The notes under the pieces: generated by a model
The model's database searches: none
Told to the model about the DNA's origin: nothing
Seen by the model: the letters and a program-made list of their open reading frames with translations, nothing else
Shown: piece by piece, positions 1 to 7,863 of the stretch
How the letters are laid out: each line of letters begins with the position of its first letter
Position numbering within the stretch: the stretch's first letter is position 1
Made by a program: the position numbers and the translations under genes
NCBI RefSeq assembly: GCF_036985595.1
Contig: NZ_BTPU01000044.1
Coordinates: 1-36,269, forward strand
From: Vallitalea maricola
GTDB lineage: Bacteria; Bacillota; Clostridia; Lachnospirales; Vallitaleaceae
Length of the DNA: 36,269 nt
Reading direction: 5' to 3'

Positions 1-38
1 CTCATAAATTATACCAACCAGATGGTATAATTTATGAG
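1..38. repeat. Perfect 16-bp inverted repeat inside the coding sequence
   Basis: Arms at 1-16 (CTCATAAATTATACCA) and 23-38 are exact reverse complements with a 6-base spacer. The repeat lies within the reading frame of the UroD-family gene, whose codons there read EAHKLYHLVGIIYE. It may be chance, a hairpin in the mRNA, or a binding site. Confidence 0.6.
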
Positions 39-198
39 CTTCCATTAATGATTCATATAATTTATTACCGTCTTTTAATACTTCTTCTGCAGTATAACCT
101 TTTATTGAACCTGCATGAACGCCAACAAACGGAACCCAAGGTATTTTATCTGTGGATTGATGTTCTAATATATTAAGTACACGCTCTTTTCCTGTCAT
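1..198 (-). CDS. Uroporphyrinogen decarboxylase (UroD/MtaA-type) family methyltransferase, N-terminal part
   Basis: The first 66 codons of a minus-strand gene run off the left edge of the window. The protein opens MTGKERVLNILEHQSTDKIP and continues with WVPFVGVHAGS. This matches the N-terminus of the UroD-like family that includes the corrinoid:coenzyme methyltransferases MtaA and MtbA (recognised by pattern). The ATG at 198 follows an AGGGTG ribosome site and lies 26 bases after the stop of the corrinoid protein gene, so the two are probably co-transcribed. Together they suggest methyl transfer from a methylated substrate through a corrinoid carrier. The catalytic zinc ligands would lie further on and are not visible, so the substrate cannot be named. 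Confidence 0.75.
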   Translation of the reverse strand, partial: MTGKERVLNILEHQSTDKIPWVPFVGVHAGSIKGYTAEEVLKDGNKLYESLMEAHKLYHLVGIIYE

Positions 199-224
199 AT
201 TAACACCCTAACCTCTCTTAAGTT

Positions 225-860
225 TTAGTTTAATATTAGTTCTTTAGCAACTTCTGCAGCTGAAGCAGCATCTACTGTATAACGGTCAGCACCAATCTCT
301 TGTGCAAAGTTATCAGTAACAGGTGCTCCACCAATCATAACTTTTACTTTGTCCCTTAATCCTTTTTCTTCTAATGCATCAATAACTGCTTTCATATTAG
401 GCATTGTAGTAGTAAGTAGAGCAGACATAGCAATTATATCTGGATTATTTTCTTCTACAGCGGCAATATATTTCTCAGGAGAAACATCAACACCAAGGTC
501 AATTACTTCAAGACCAGCACCAACCATCATCATTCTTACAAGATTCTTACCTATATCATGTAAGTCACCTTTAACAGTTCCGATAATAACTTTACCTACA
601 GGTTCTACTCCTTGTTCTTCCAATAAAGGTTTGATAACATCAAGACCAGCATTCATAGCTCTTGCAGCTATTAATACTTCTGGTACAAATACTTCGTTTC
701 TTTTGAATTTCTCTCCGATAACACCCATTCCGTCTAGTAGACCATTAAGGATATCAGATGGATCTAATCCTTCAGAAACAGCTTGCTCAGTTAATGCAAC
801 TACCTCTGGCATTTTACCTTTTTGTAGTTTTTCAGACATATTTTGTAGTAATTCGTTCAT
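225..860 (-). CDS. Corrinoid (B12-binding) methyl carrier protein, MtbC/MttC type
   Basis: This 211-residue protein has the two-part layout of methyltransferase corrinoid proteins. A helical cap domain (about residues 1-85) contains KFKRNEVFVPEVLIAARAMN. A Rossmann-like B12-binding domain (about 88-211) carries the cobalt-ligand motif D99-L-H101-D-I-G104, followed by MSALLTTTM and GGAPVTDNFAQEIGAD. In this family the histidine coordinates the cobalt of the corrinoid and carries the methyl group between a substrate-specific methyltransferase and an acceptor methyltransferase. GGGAGTG lies upstream of the ATG. The neighbouring UroD-type gene is a likely acceptor methyltransferase partner. No substrate-specific MttB-like gene is visible in the window, so the methyl donor is unknown. 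Confidence 0.92.
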   Translation of the reverse strand: MNELLQNMSEKLQKGKMPEVVALTEQAVSEGLDPSDILNGLLDGMGVIGEKFKRNEVFVPEVLIAARAMNAGLDVIKPLLEEQGVEPVGKVIIGTVKGDLHDIGKNLVRMMMVGAGLEVIDLGVDVSPEKYIAAVEENNPDIIAMSALLTTTMPNMKAVIDALEEKGLRDKVKVMIGGAPVTDNFAQEIGADRYTVDAASAAEVAKELILN

Positions 861-994
861 TTAGCAGCACTCCCTATAATTTATTTATAATAGTATGTAA
901 TTATTCTAGTATACAATTGACATTAATTATAGAAATATAATATTTAATTTTGTACTATTTTATCTTATAGTAAATTTATCACAAAAATAACTAA

Positions 995-1051
995 GAGCTG
1001 GAGGATAATACATTTTTATGGTTACGTCAAAAATGTATTATCCCACAGCTC
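995..1051 (-). terminator. Long imperfect hairpin between the two corrinoid genes
   Basis: Arms 995-1017 and 1029-1051 pair over 23 bases with two mismatches and an 11-base loop. Read on the minus strand, the right-hand arm lies just after the stop of the 1080-1721 gene and the hairpin is followed by TTAGTTATTTTTG. It is probably a terminator or an mRNA-stabilising stem between the genes. The T-run is weak, so read-through is plausible. Confidence 0.6.
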
Positions 1052-1079
1052 CTTTGTTGGAACAACTCTATAAATGGTT

Positions 1080-1721
1080 CTATATATTGTTACGAACAAT
1101 CTCTTTTGCAACTTCTGCCGCACTAGCTGCATCAGTAGAATATACGTCAGCACCAATTGTCCTAGCATAATTAGATGTTATTGGAGCTCCTCCGATAAAT
1201 ACTGTAAGATTATCTCTTAGACCTTCTTCTTCTAATAATTTGATCGTATTCTTCATAGTTATCATTGTAGTAGTAAGTAGAGCAGACATAGCTATAATGT
1301 CAGGATTATACTTCTTGACTGCATCTACAAATTCTTGTGGAGATATATCAACCCCTAGGTCTATAACCTCAAATCCCATACCAACCAACATCATTTTAAC
1401 AAGATTCTTACCTATATCATGTAAATCACCTTGAACTGTACCAATCACTACTTTGCCCAGATAATTAGTGACATTAGGGTCAATCAAAGGACTTATTATA
1501 TCAAGAGCGATATTAAATGCTCTTGAAGCAATAAGTACTTCAGGGACATATACTTCATTCTTCTTAAATTTCTTACCGATTATATCCATAGCGTCAATTA
1601 GTGTATTTAATATTTGTTTGTAGTCATAACCTTTTTCCAATGCAGAAATGGTCAATTTTCGGACTTTTATTGATTGTCCTTCCTGTACGTATTTAGAAAT
1701 TTCATTTAGAGTATTATCCAT
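1080..1721 (-). CDS. Corrinoid (B12-binding) methyl carrier protein, second copy
   Basis: This 213-residue paralogue of the 225-860 product has the same layout: a helical cap with KFKKNEVYVPEVLIASRAFN and a B12-binding domain with D99-L-H101-D-I-G104, MSALLTTTM and GGAPITSNYARTIGAD. Cobalt-ligand and corrinoid-cradling motifs are intact, so it should be functional. It starts at an ATG behind AAGGTGAT. The two copies are clearly diverged at the N-terminus and in the inter-domain linker (EEQGVEPVGK against DPNVTNYLGK), so they may serve different methyltransferases. The PocR/AraC regulator gene lies 38 bases upstream on the same strand and may control this cluster. Confidence 0.92.
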   Translation of the reverse strand: MDNTLNEISKYVQEGQSIKVRKLTISALEKGYDYKQILNTLIDAMDIIGKKFKKNEVYVPEVLIASRAFNIALDIISPLIDPNVTNYLGKVVIGTVQGDLHDIGKNLVKMMLVGMGFEVIDLGVDISPQEFVDAVKKYNPDIIAMSALLTTTMITMKNTIKLLEEEGLRDNLTVFIGGAPITSNYARTIGADVYSTDAASAAEVAKEIVRNNI

Positions 1722-1759
1722 ATAATCACCTTTTTAATATTGTAAAATAATTTGTCTTA

Positions 1760-3025
1760 CTAATTATACATTTTTCTGTATTTTCCTGGAGAGATGTTCT
1801 CATAATTTTTAAATACCTTTGTATAATAACTTTGATCGCTGAAGCCCATCATTACAGCAATATCGCTTATGCTGTATTTTAGGTCTAACAGATATTTTTT
1901 GCTTTCTTCAACTCGTACCATATTCAGATACTCAGAGAATTTCATATTGGTTTCTTTGCTGAAAAACCTACTAAAATATGTAGGACTCAGATTAACGTGT
2001 TTTGCAACTTCATCTAAGGATATATTTTTATTGTAATTAATATTGATATATTGCAAAGCTTTTTTAATTATATTTGTATTTTCAACGTTATCTTTATTTA
2101 ACTTGAATGCAAGTTCTGTAAACTTCTCTAGAACTTTAACTATCCATACACATAGTTCTTCTACATTATGAATACTAAAAGCTGTTTTATAGAACTTAAT
2201 ATTTTGCTCAAATATTTCTTCGAAGTTGCCGCCACCTTCAACAGCAGCTCTAGACATAACAACAACTAACTCTATAATAAAAGAAATAACCTTATCATTA
2301 TTACCACTATGCTTGAATAATATATAACCAAGTATCTCATTAAGAATGGCTTTTGCTCCTTCAAGGTCGCCTCTTCTTACTTTTCCGCTTAATTCTCTTT
2401 CAAGCTCAATTGGGTATAATTTACTAGTGAAATTATTTTCTTCTTTTATCTCTTGAATATTCTCATTTATAATTTTTTGTTCAAGATAAAAATCTTTCTT
2501 CTTTTTTAATTCATATTTTTGGTCTCCTACAATATCCTTTGTAATGATAGATAGTAGGTTAGCTAAATATCTTACTTTTTCAGGGGCTATTATAGGTATT
2601 ATCTTATAATATGATTGTAATATCCCTCTTGCTGATATAGGAATGTTATATACCTTTATTAGGTTGTCTATAACATACGGGTCAGTAATATTCATTTGGA
2701 TGGGTCCTGCAACTAGAGCACCACGAAAAACATTTCCAATAATAATTGCACATGTGATATGAACTAATCCACCAGGGCAGAAGAATATATAGGATTCTCC
2801 TAATGATTCTGATTGTTTACTGGCGTATAAATGAGCTCCGCAACAAGGTGATTTATCACCTGTCAGTTCCATGAATTTAGTACAATAGTTAAACATTTCC
2901 CCTTGTGAGAATACTGTATTGCCAGTATCATCTATAAGCATACAATTTACTTCGGTTATCTTGTAAAATAGTTCCATATTTTTTTTGATAATATCTAATT
3001 CGTCGTCTTGAAAAAAATCTAGCAT
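1760..3025 (-). CDS. PocR-domain AraC-family transcriptional regulator
   Basis: This is a regulator of about 421 residues. The N-terminal part (about residues 5-165) looks like a PocR sensory domain, with ITEVNCMLIDDTGN, a cysteine-rich segment (YCTKF, PCCGAHLY, FFCPGGLVHIT) and FRGALVAGPI. The C-terminal 100 residues are a double helix-turn-helix AraC domain (ISLDEVAKHVNLSPTYFSRFF and SDIAVMMGFSDQSYYTKVFK). PocR domains are known from propanediol and corrinoid regulons and are thought to bind small ligands. I place the start at the ATG at 3025, because TAGGTG lies just upstream; an in-frame GTG at 3034 would overlap that ribosome site. Its position beside two corrinoid proteins suggests control of one-carbon metabolism (inference). 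Confidence 0.88.
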   Translation of the reverse strand: MLDFFQDDELDIIKKNMELFYKITEVNCMLIDDTGNTVFSQGEMFNYCTKFMELTGDKSPCCGAHLYASKQSESLGESYIFFCPGGLVHITCAIIIGNVFRGALVAGPIQMNITDPYVIDNLIKVYNIPISARGILQSYYKIIPIIAPEKVRYLANLLSIITKDIVGDQKYELKKKKDFYLEQKIINENIQEIKEENNFTSKLYPIELERELSGKVRRGDLEGAKAILNEILGYILFKHSGNNDKVISFIIELVVVMSRAAVEGGGNFEEIFEQNIKFYKTAFSIHNVEELCVWIVKVLEKFTELAFKLNKDNVENTNIIKKALQYININYNKNISLDEVAKHVNLSPTYFSRFFSKETNMKFSEYLNMVRVEESKKYLLDLKYSISDIAVMMGFSDQSYYTKVFKNYENISPGKYRKMYN

Positions 3026-3291
3026 AATTATCACCTAACGTCTATATTTGTGTTTAGAAATATATATATATATTATCATAGATTCATAATTATTAGTTGT
3101 ATAATTTTTTCTTTTTTTGGATTATTTTGTTCAAAGAAATGATATATCTAATGTTTTTATAATCAACATGCTTTAATTTTTATTTGATGTATATAATGGA
3201 AAACTATTGCCAGAATAATATTTTTATAATATACTCTTAACTAATAAAGATTGCTGATAATATTAATACTATATGAAAAGGAGGCATTGTT

Positions 3292-4626
3292 ATGTTAGGA
3301 GATGGCAGATATACAAAAGAAGATATAATTAAAATCACACGTGAAGAGGATATCAAATTCATAAGACTTCAATTTGTAGACATTCTAGGTACTCTTAAAA
3401 ATGTAGCTATTACAGATGAACAACTTGAGAAAGCATTAAACAATCAGATATTGATTGATGGTTCATCAATAGAAGGATTTGTTAGAATGGAAGAATCTGA
3501 TATGTATCTAAAACCAGATTTGGATACTTTTGAGATATTTCCTTGGAGACCTCATCAAGGTAAAGTAGGTAGAATGATATGTGATATATATAATCTTGAC
3601 GGTACTCCTTTTCAAGGCGATCCTAGATATGTTCTCAAGAAAGTAATAAAAGAAGCTGCAGATATGGGGTACGATTTTAATGTGGGACCAGAATTTGAAT
3701 TTTTCCTATTTCAAATAGATGAAAATGGTTATCCTACTACAACTACTCACGATAATGCAGGATATTTTGATCTAGGACCAATTGATTTAGGAGAAAATGT
3801 GAGACGAGACATAGTACTTACACTTGAAGAAATGGGATTTGATATTCAGACATCTCACCATGAAGTAGCTCCAGGTCAACATGAAATAGATTTCAAATAT
3901 AGTGATGCATTAAGGTCGGCAGATAATATTGTGACTTTTAAGTTAGTAGTTAAAGTCATTGCAAGAAAACATGGACTACATGCCACATTTATGCCTAAGC
4001 CTATCTTTGGGATAAGTGGTTCAGGAATGCATTGCAACCTGCTTATGTATGATGAAGATGGCAGGAACATATTTTATGATGAAAAAGATGAACTCAATCT
4101 ATCAAAAGAAGCATATTATTTTATTGGCGGATTATTGAAACATGCAAAAGCTTTAACTGCTGTAACTAATCCTACAGTAAACTCTTATAAAAGATTAGTA
4201 TCCGGATTTGAAGCTCCTGTGAGAATTGGCTGGTCAACTATAAATGCCAGTCCACTTATTAGAGTTCCAAGAGGTAGAAATAAAAATTCTCTGATTGAGC
4301 TTAGAAGTCCAGACCCTTCCTGTAATCCTTATTTAGCAGTTGCAGCAATGTTGAAAGCAGGACTTGATGGTATAAAGAACAAGATAGAACCACCAAAAAT
4401 GATGGAAAAGAAAGAACTTAGTATAGTACTTGATACACTTGATGTTGAATCAACAATTCCGAGTACTCTGAAAGAAGCCTTGATAGATTTATCAAAGGAT
4501 GAAATTATAAAAGAAGCATTAGGTGATGTTTACGAGAGATACATGAAAGCAAAAAGTCTAGAATGGGATGAATATATATCAATAGTTCATTCATGGGAAG
4601 TTGAAAAATATATTTCAAGATATTAA
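3292..4626 (+). CDS. glnA: Glutamine synthetase type I (GSI-alpha)
   Basis: This 444-residue enzyme makes glutamine from glutamate, ammonia and ATP. Standard GSI signatures are present: DGSSIEGF (56-63) followed by VRMEESDMYL, metal-binding PEFEFF (133-138), HEVAPGQHEIDF, GSGMHCN, NPTVNSYKRL with the flap region SGFEAPVR, and RSPDPSCNPYLA. The length and the lack of the extra adenylylation region fit the short GSI-alpha form of Firmicutes, which is feedback-inhibited. It starts at the ATG behind AAAAGGAGG. The ANTAR regulator follows after 36 bases, probably in the same transcript, and a second unrelated glutamine synthetase (GSIII) comes next, so the locus is a nitrogen-assimilation cluster. 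Confidence 0.97.
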   Translation: MLGDGRYTKEDIIKITREEDIKFIRLQFVDILGTLKNVAITDEQLEKALNNQILIDGSSIEGFVRMEESDMYLKPDLDTFEIFPWRPHQGKVGRMICDIYNLDGTPFQGDPRYVLKKVIKEAADMGYDFNVGPEFEFFLFQIDENGYPTTTTHDNAGYFDLGPIDLGENVRRDIVLTLEEMGFDIQTSHHEVAPGQHEIDFKYSDALRSADNIVTFKLVVKVIARKHGLHATFMPKPIFGISGSGMHCNLLMYDEDGRNIFYDEKDELNLSKEAYYFIGGLLKHAKALTAVTNPTVNSYKRLVSGFEAPVRIGWSTINASPLIRVPRGRNKNSLIELRSPDPSCNPYLAVAAMLKAGLDGIKNKIEPPKMMEKKELSIVLDTLDVESTIPSTLKEALIDLSKDEIIKEALGDVYERYMKAKSLEWDEYISIVHSWEVEKYISRY

Positions 4627-4662
4627 GAAAATATTTCATAGCTGAGTAAAAGGATGTTTTGT

Positions 4663-5232
4663 ATGGGTACTAGAATTATAGTAGGATCCTCTAACAAAAA
4701 AATATTGAAACAATTATCGCACTTCCTTAATGAAAATGGATATAATGTAGTAGGTGAAACAACAGATGGATATGATATCCTAAGGAGAATACATACTGTT
4801 TATCCGGATTTATGTATTATGGATTTCAACATGAAAGGATTAAACGGTCATGACGTAGGTGAAGTGCTGGTAGCAGACAACGTATGCCCAATCATTACCA
4901 TAATTGGTTCATCTGAACTGCATTATTTTACTAACTTAAAACATGAACCCATATTTAGTTTGCTTGTCAAGCCTATCAATAAAGATTTATTAATAAATAC
5001 TATTGATTTATTGGTTAAAACATCCAGGAGTATAACTAGGTTAAGAAAAGAAGTCAGTACTCTCAAAAAGAAACAGGAAGATAAGCAAATAATCAATCAA
5101 GCTAAACAATTATTAATAGAGTATAATGGTTTAACAGAAGAAGAAGCACATAGAAAAATCCAAAAACTCAGCATGAACAAAGGTATATCGAAAAAAATAG
5201 TAGCTATAGAGATTATTAACAAATATAAATAA
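4663..5232 (+). CDS. ANTAR-domain response regulator with atypical receiver (RNA-binding antiterminator)
   Basis: This protein of about 189 residues has an N-terminal receiver-like domain (1-120), a coiled linker (LRKEVSTLKKKQEDKQ) and a C-terminal ANTAR domain with AKQLLIEYNGLTEEEAHRKI and a KLSMNKGISK segment. ANTAR proteins such as EutV and NasR bind paired hexaloop hairpins in leader RNA and prevent termination; exactly such a leader stands downstream at 5317-5397. The receiver keeps the phospho-acceptor-like Asp54 (CIMDFNMKG) and the lysine in LLVKPIN. It lacks the acidic pair after strand 1, where IIVGSSN replaces the usual DD, so normal Mg-dependent phosphorylation is doubtful. I use the ATG at 4663 because AAAAGG is well spaced from it; the upstream ATG at 4654 touches that site. 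Confidence 0.9.
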   Translation: MGTRIIVGSSNKKILKQLSHFLNENGYNVVGETTDGYDILRRIHTVYPDLCIMDFNMKGLNGHDVGEVLVADNVCPIITIIGSSELHYFTNLKHEPIFSLLVKPINKDLLINTIDLLVKTSRSITRLRKEVSTLKKKQEDKQIINQAKQLLIEYNGLTEEEAHRKIQKLSMNKGISKKIVAIEIINKYK

Positions 5233-5274
5233 TAGTAAGAATATTATGAAAAATAAATTTTGATTAATTAGCAC

Positions 5275-5303
5275 TTGCATTATCAACTATGATATGATAT
5301 ATT
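5275..5303 (+). promoter_or_regulatory. Sigma-A type promoter of the glnN leader
   Basis: TTGCAT (5275-5280) and TATATT (5298-5303) are separated by 17 bases. Transcription would start near 5310, just upstream of the first leader hairpin, which fits a free-standing regulatory leader. Confidence 0.65.
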
Positions 5304-5316
5304 ATATATAAATATA

Positions 5317-5367
5317 GCCGGGCAAAGGAGTCCGACTTTAACTAAACTTTTAGAACAATGGCGTTCT
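5317..5367 (+). promoter_or_regulatory. Dual hexaloop RNA motif, ANTAR binding site
   Basis: Hairpin 1 pairs CGGGC (5319-5323) with GTCCG (5330-5334) around the six-base loop AAAGGA. Hairpin 2 pairs AGAAC (5352-5356) with GTTCT (5363-5367) around the six-base loop AATGGC. Both loops have A at position 1 and G at position 4, the signature known for EutV/NasR-type ANTAR targets. The second hairpin shares bases 5361-5365 with the terminator stem that follows, so the two structures exclude each other. Binding of the ANTAR protein should hold hairpin 2 and allow transcription into glnN. The spacing and loop bases are read directly; the mechanism is inferred from the family. Confidence 0.88.
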
Positions 5368-5397
5368 TAGGGAAGTTCCCTTAGTAACGCTTTTTTT
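5361..5397 (+). terminator. Intrinsic terminator (attenuator) in the glnN leader
   Basis: GCGTT (5361-5365) pairs with AACGC (5386-5390), and AGGG pairs with CCCT inside, with one bulge and one mismatch between. Seven T follow directly (5391-5397). It lies 164 bases before the glnN start and overlaps hexaloop hairpin 2, which makes it a conditional terminator. Confidence 0.9.
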
Positions 5398-5560
5398 ATT
5401 AGAATTTTATATAAAAAGTATAGTTAAAGGCTCTAATTGCTTAATAAATAATGGTTTTTACAAGATATATTTATTAAAAGAATGTAATCTTGTGAACGTA
5501 AGAGAAAACCAATGAAAAATAAAAAATATAAAATTAGATTATGAATTAGGAGGACATAGT

Positions 5561-7660
5561 ATGAGTATTAACGATTTATTCGGAACAAATGTATTTAGTG
5601 ATGCAGTTATGAAAGAAAGACTTCCAAAAGAAACATATAAATCACTTAAAAGAACAATAGAGCTTGGAGAGCCACTAGAGAAGACAACAGCTGAAGTAAT
5701 TGCAAACGCTATGAAAGATTGGGCTATTGAAAAAGGAGCAACTCATTACACACACTGGTTTCAGCCTATGACAGGAAAGACAGCAGAAAAGCATGACTCT
5801 TTTATATCATTGACTCCTGATGGAAGAGCAACTATGGAGTTTTCTGGTAAGGAATTGATTCAAGGAGAGCCTGATGCTTCATCTTTCCCTAATGGAGGAC
5901 TTAGAGCTACATTTGAAGCTAGAGGATATACAGCTTGGGACCCAACGTCACCAGCTTTTCTAAAAGAAGATTCAGCAGGTGTAACATTATGTATACCAAC
6001 TGCTTTCTATTCTTATACTGGCGAAGCTCTTGATAAAAAAACACCATTACTTCGTTCAATGGAGTCTATTTCCAAACAAGCAATGCGTGTATTAAAGTTA
6101 TTTGGAGAAACAAGTTCTAAGAAAGTAATAACTACAGTAGGAGCAGAACAAGAGTATTTCTTAGTAGATAAAAAATATTATCAAGCCAGAAAAGATTTAA
6201 TATTTACTGGAAGAACATTATTTGGTGCAATGCCTCCAAAAGGTCAAGAGTTGGATGACCATTATTTTGGAAGTATAAAAGAAAGAATTGCTAATTTTAT
6301 GAGAGAATTAGATGTTGAACTATGGAAGCTAGGTGTATCTGCTAAGACAAAGCATAATGAAGTAGCTCCAGCTCAATTCGAAGTGGCACCAATATTCTCA
6401 ACGACAAATATTGCAACAGACCATAACCAATTAATGATGGAAATCATTCAAAAAGTTGCAATGAGACATGATTTAGTATGTCTATTACATGAAAAACCAT
6501 TTGCTGGAGTTAATGGCTCTGGTAAGCATAATAACTGGTCATTAGCTACTGATGACGGTATTAACTTATTGAATCCAGGAAAAACACCTGAAGAAAATGC
6601 AAGATTCTTACTTTTCCTATCAATAATTATTGCAGCAGTTGACGAATATGCTCCATTACTTAGATTATCAGCTGCTAACCCTGGTAATGATCACAGATTA
6701 GGAGCTAATGAAGCTCCACCTGCTATAATTTCAGTATTCTTAGGTGATAAATTATCTAGCATAATCAATCAAATTGAAGCTGGAGACCTTAATATAGAAA
6801 AACAAGTAGAATTACTTGAAGTAGGTGTTTCTACACTTCCAAAACTTCCAAAAGATTCTACTGATAGAAATAGAACATCACCATTCGCATTTACTGGTAA
6901 TAGATTCGAATTCAGAATGTGTCCTTCATCAGCATCAATAGCCGGACCTAATATCGTTCTTAATACAATTGTTTCTGAATATCTTAGAAGAGTTGCAGAT
7001 GAATTAGAGAAAGCAGATGATTTCAATGAATCTCTTAAAAAGGTTATCGTAAGATTAATAAAAGACCATAAGAGAATTATATTTGATGGTGACGGTTATT
7101 CTGATGAATGGATTCAAGAAGCAGCTAGAAGAGGACTTCCTAATCTATCATCAACAGTTGAAGCTTATACTTATTTTGATAAACCGGAAGCTATTGAATT
7201 ATTTGAAAGACATGGTGTATTCACAAAAGGAGAAATAGTTTCTCGAAAAGAAATCGTATTTGAAGAATATGCAAAAATAATTAATATAGAGGGACTTACA
7301 ATGTCTCAAATGGTTAAAAAACAAATTATTCCTGCATGTATTAATTACATGACTGGCGTTGCTGAATCTATTAGCAAGATTAAGGGAGTTTGTCCTTCGG
7401 TGGATGTATCTGTGCAAGAAGAACTTGTTAATAAGATTTCAAAACTGTTATTTGATGTTAGAGTCAAAGTTGCTGATCTCAATAAAGCAATTGAAGAAGC
7501 AAAAAGTATTAGTAATATTGAAAGTATGGCATTTGCTTATAGGGAAAAAGTATTCCCAGTTATGGGAGAGTTAAGAAAACCATGTGATGAACTTGAAAAA
7601 ATAGTTTCAGAAGAAGCATGGCCATACCCAACATATGATGAACTATTGTTTAGAGTTTAG
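5561..7660 (+). CDS. glnN: Glutamine synthetase type III
   Basis: This 699-residue protein has the length typical of GSIII and is much longer than the 444-residue GSI encoded upstream. Recognisable signatures are MKERLPKETYKSL near the N-terminus, THWFQPMTGKTAEKHDSF, GGLRATFEARGYTAWDPTSP, the metal-binding GAEQEYFLVD, KHNEVAPAQFEVAPIF, GVNGSGKHNNWS, GNDHRLGANEAPPA, and DRNRTSPFAFTGNRFEFR, followed by the long C-terminal helical region of this class. It converts glutamate and ammonia to glutamine. AGGAGG precedes the ATG. It sits alone behind its own promoter and the ANTAR-type leader, and a terminator follows at 7726. It probably serves under nitrogen conditions different from those of glnA (inference). 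Confidence 0.96.
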   Translation: MSINDLFGTNVFSDAVMKERLPKETYKSLKRTIELGEPLEKTTAEVIANAMKDWAIEKGATHYTHWFQPMTGKTAEKHDSFISLTPDGRATMEFSGKELIQGEPDASSFPNGGLRATFEARGYTAWDPTSPAFLKEDSAGVTLCIPTAFYSYTGEALDKKTPLLRSMESISKQAMRVLKLFGETSSKKVITTVGAEQEYFLVDKKYYQARKDLIFTGRTLFGAMPPKGQELDDHYFGSIKERIANFMRELDVELWKLGVSAKTKHNEVAPAQFEVAPIFSTTNIATDHNQLMMEIIQKVAMRHDLVCLLHEKPFAGVNGSGKHNNWSLATDDGINLLNPGKTPEENARFLLFLSIIIAAVDEYAPLLRLSAANPGNDHRLGANEAPPAIISVFLGDKLSSIINQIEAGDLNIEKQVELLEVGVSTLPKLPKDSTDRNRTSPFAFTGNRFEFRMCPSSASIAGPNIVLNTIVSEYLRRVADELEKADDFNESLKKVIVRLIKDHKRIIFDGDGYSDEWIQEAARRGLPNLSSTVEAYTYFDKPEAIELFERHGVFTKGEIVSRKEIVFEEYAKIINIEGLTMSQMVKKQIIPACINYMTGVAESISKIKGVCPSVDVSVQEELVNKISKLLFDVRVKVADLNKAIEEAKSISNIESMAFAYREKVFPVMGELRKPCDELEKIVSEEAWPYPTYDELLFRV

Positions 7661-7725
7661 TTATATCATATATACTAAATTATGGTTATAATATACTCCT
7701 TAATGTAAATATATTATACTAGGTT

Positions 7726-7765
7726 AACCATGAAGAAAGCTGTTAAAGCATTCTTCATGGTTTTT
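7726..7765 (+). terminator. Terminator after glnN
   Basis: AACCATGAAGAA (7726-7737) pairs perfectly with TTCTTCATGGTT (7751-7762), with a GC/GC extension at the loop and TTTTT following. Confidence 0.92.
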
Positions 7766-7789
7766 CTAACATCTATTTGATTTTATTAT

Positions 7790-7818
7790 TTGTCTATAAT
7801 TAAAAGGTCTGTTATAAT
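7790..7818 (+). promoter_or_regulatory. Sigma-A type promoter of the PfkB-family gene
   Basis: TTGTCT (7790-7795) and a consensus TATAAT (7813-7818) are separated by 17 bases. The predicted start of transcription lies about 40 bases before the gene. Confidence 0.75.
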
Positions 7819-7863
7819 ATTAAATAATCTATAAGATTAAACATATTGTTGAGGTGGAATAAA

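Noticed and set aside
349..864. Long plus-strand open frame opposite the first corrinoid gene
   Set aside because: It is the reverse-strand shadow of a gene with clear family motifs, and has no ribosome site or recognisable protein pattern.
1240..1434. Plus-strand open frame opposite the second corrinoid gene
   Set aside because: Shadow of the conserved B12-binding domain; it resembles the shadow of the paralogue only because the true genes are related.
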